Positions 63,179 to 64,000 of a stretch of 64,000 nt of DNA are shown here, one piece after another. The stretch's first letter is position 1. Every line of letters begins with the position of its first letter. A model generated the notes under the pieces. It searched no databases. It was not told the DNA's origin and saw only the letters and a program-made list of their open reading frames with translations. This DNA is from Spirillospora albida. GTDB lineage: Bacteria; Actinomycetota; Actinomycetes; Streptosporangiales; Streptosporangiaceae. Where the stretch lies: the NCBI RefSeq assembly GCF_000718255.1, contig NZ_JOFJ01000019.1, positions 1 through 64,000 on the forward strand. Reading direction: 5' to 3'. The position numbers and the translations under genes are program-made.

Positions 63179-64000
63179 GCGAGCCGAAGGAGCCCGGGAC
63201 GGCGGCGAAGCCGCCCGCGGCGCCGGAGCCGGTCCCGGCATGGCAGGCGATCCTGCGGGGCCTCGGCCCGCGCGGGCTCGGCCTGAAGATCGGCGCCCCC
63301 GTCCTGGCGCTGCTGATCTCCCTCGGCATCACGATGATCCTGCTGCGGATCACCGGCGCCGACCCGGTCAGCTCCGTGCAGAGCATGATCGATTACGGCA
63401 CCACCGAGAACTCGATCGTCGACACCGTCAACCGCGCCACCCGCTACTACCTGTCCGCGGTCGCGGTCGCCATCGGGTTCCGGATGGCGCTGTTCAACAT
63501 CGGTGTGGACGGCCAGTACCGGCTCGCCGCCATGCTCGCCGCCGCGCTCGGCGGCGCGCTCACCCTGCCCGCGCCGTTCGGGCAGATCCTCACCATCCTC
63601 GCCGCGATGCTGATCGGCGGCCTGTGGGCCTCGATCGCCGGCATCCTCAAGGTGACCCGCGGGATCAGCGAAGTGATCTCCACGATCATGCTGAACGCGA
63701 TCGCCACCGGCCTGGTCGCCTACCTGCTGAACGACAAGCGGCTCGCCGACGTCCGGCCGGGCAGCAACAACGTCGCCACCCCGAAGATCCCCGAGTCGGG
63801 GCGGGTCGACCCGCTGAACGGGTTCCTCGCCTCCATCGGGATCGACCTGCCCGGCCGGATGTACGGGCTGCTGCCGCTCGCGATCGTCGTCGGCATCGTC
63901 TTCTACATCGTCATCAACTTCAGCCGGTTCGGGTTCGACCTGAAGGTGTCGGGCCTGTCCCCGTCCGCCGCGCAGTCCAGCGGCATCAGCGCCCCCAAGA
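63175..64000 (+). CDS. Nucleoside ABC transporter permease (partial)
   Basis: The first 275 codons of a BPD_transp_2 permease, cut by the window end. A Pro/Ala-rich cytoplasmic start is followed by membrane segments (KIGAPVLALLISLGITMILL and more) and the family segment FRMALFNIGVDGQYRLAAM. A second permease gene probably follows outside the window, as in BmpA-type operons. Confidence 0.93.
   Translation, partial: MSEPKEPGTAAKPPAAPEPVPAWQAILRGLGPRGLGLKIGAPVLALLISLGITMILLRITGADPVSSVQSMIDYGTTENSIVDTVNRATRYYLSAVAVAIGFRMALFNIGVDGQYRLAAMLAAALGGALTLPAPFGQILTILAAMLIGGLWASIAGILKVTRGISEVISTIMLNAIATGLVAYLLNDKRLADVRPGSNNVATPKIPESGRVDPLNGFLASIGIDLPGRMYGLLPLAIVVGIVFYIVINFSRFGFDLKVSGLSPSAAQSSGISAPK

Overview
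The window is high-GC actinobacterial chromosome. It has frequent GTG and TTG starts, dense 4-bp ATGA/GTGA overlaps, Tat-dependent secreted enzymes and several apparently leaderless promoters. The block sucC-sucD-DUF6350-purN-purH-folD-DUF3017-icd/mdh is a conserved actinobacterial neighbourhood. Together with a cholesterol oxidase and a form II CO-dehydrogenase-like operon, the content suggests an Actinomadura-like member of the Streptosporangiales; that taxonomic step is inference.

Layout. 0-4.5 kb is an accessory island: an HTH/peptide-deformylase fusion divergent from a Gfo/Idh/MocA oxidoreductase, DegT aminotransferase and NUDIX operon. Three of its four genes carry single-base frameshifts, four in total. 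4.7-8.4 kb holds ahpC-ahpD behind an OxyR-like box, then guaA and a methyltransferase. 8.4-13.1 kb is a coxS-coxL-coxM operon with a membrane-anchored CoxG-like protein. 13.3-16.6 kb holds a CHAP hydrolase coupled to a 52-residue acidic protein, a PhoD phosphatase, and a cysteine-rich leader peptide in front of a cysteine-dioxygenase-like gene. 16.6-21.2 kb contains a TetR remnant and a membrane-stress locus (PspC/toastrack protein divergent from a PspC histidine kinase and LuxR regulator). 21.2-25.2 kb holds SRPBCC and PIG-L proteins, a 22-24 bp repeat array, dhaK-dhaL-dhaM and an orphan emfourin. 25.5-33.3 kb holds pcrA, choD with two identical palindromic operators and its TetR, small proteins, a TauE/SafE exporter and a GH15-like enzyme.

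33.6-45.6 kb is the core metabolic block: succinyl-CoA synthetase, purine synthesis (purN, purH), a ZTP riboswitch controlling folD, and then icd and mdh. PurN and PurH use 10-formyl-tetrahydrofolate, FolD supplies it, and ZTP signals its shortage, so the riboswitch closes a feedback loop. A poly-G/poly-C tract between folD and a convergent FHA/LuxR gene looks like an assembly artefact. 45.7-50.1 kb is a translationally coupled HSP90-like/TPR pair, the most intriguing multi-gene module here. 50.2-57 kb carries galE-galK, trpS, a 2H phosphoesterase, a YihY protein, an NTF2-like protein and a D,D-carboxypeptidase. 57.4-64 kb carries a GCS2-type carboxylate-amine ligase coupled to an M20 amidohydrolase, then a BMP-type nucleoside ABC importer operon that runs off the window.

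I saw no rRNA, tRNA, CRISPR array, insertion sequence or prophage.
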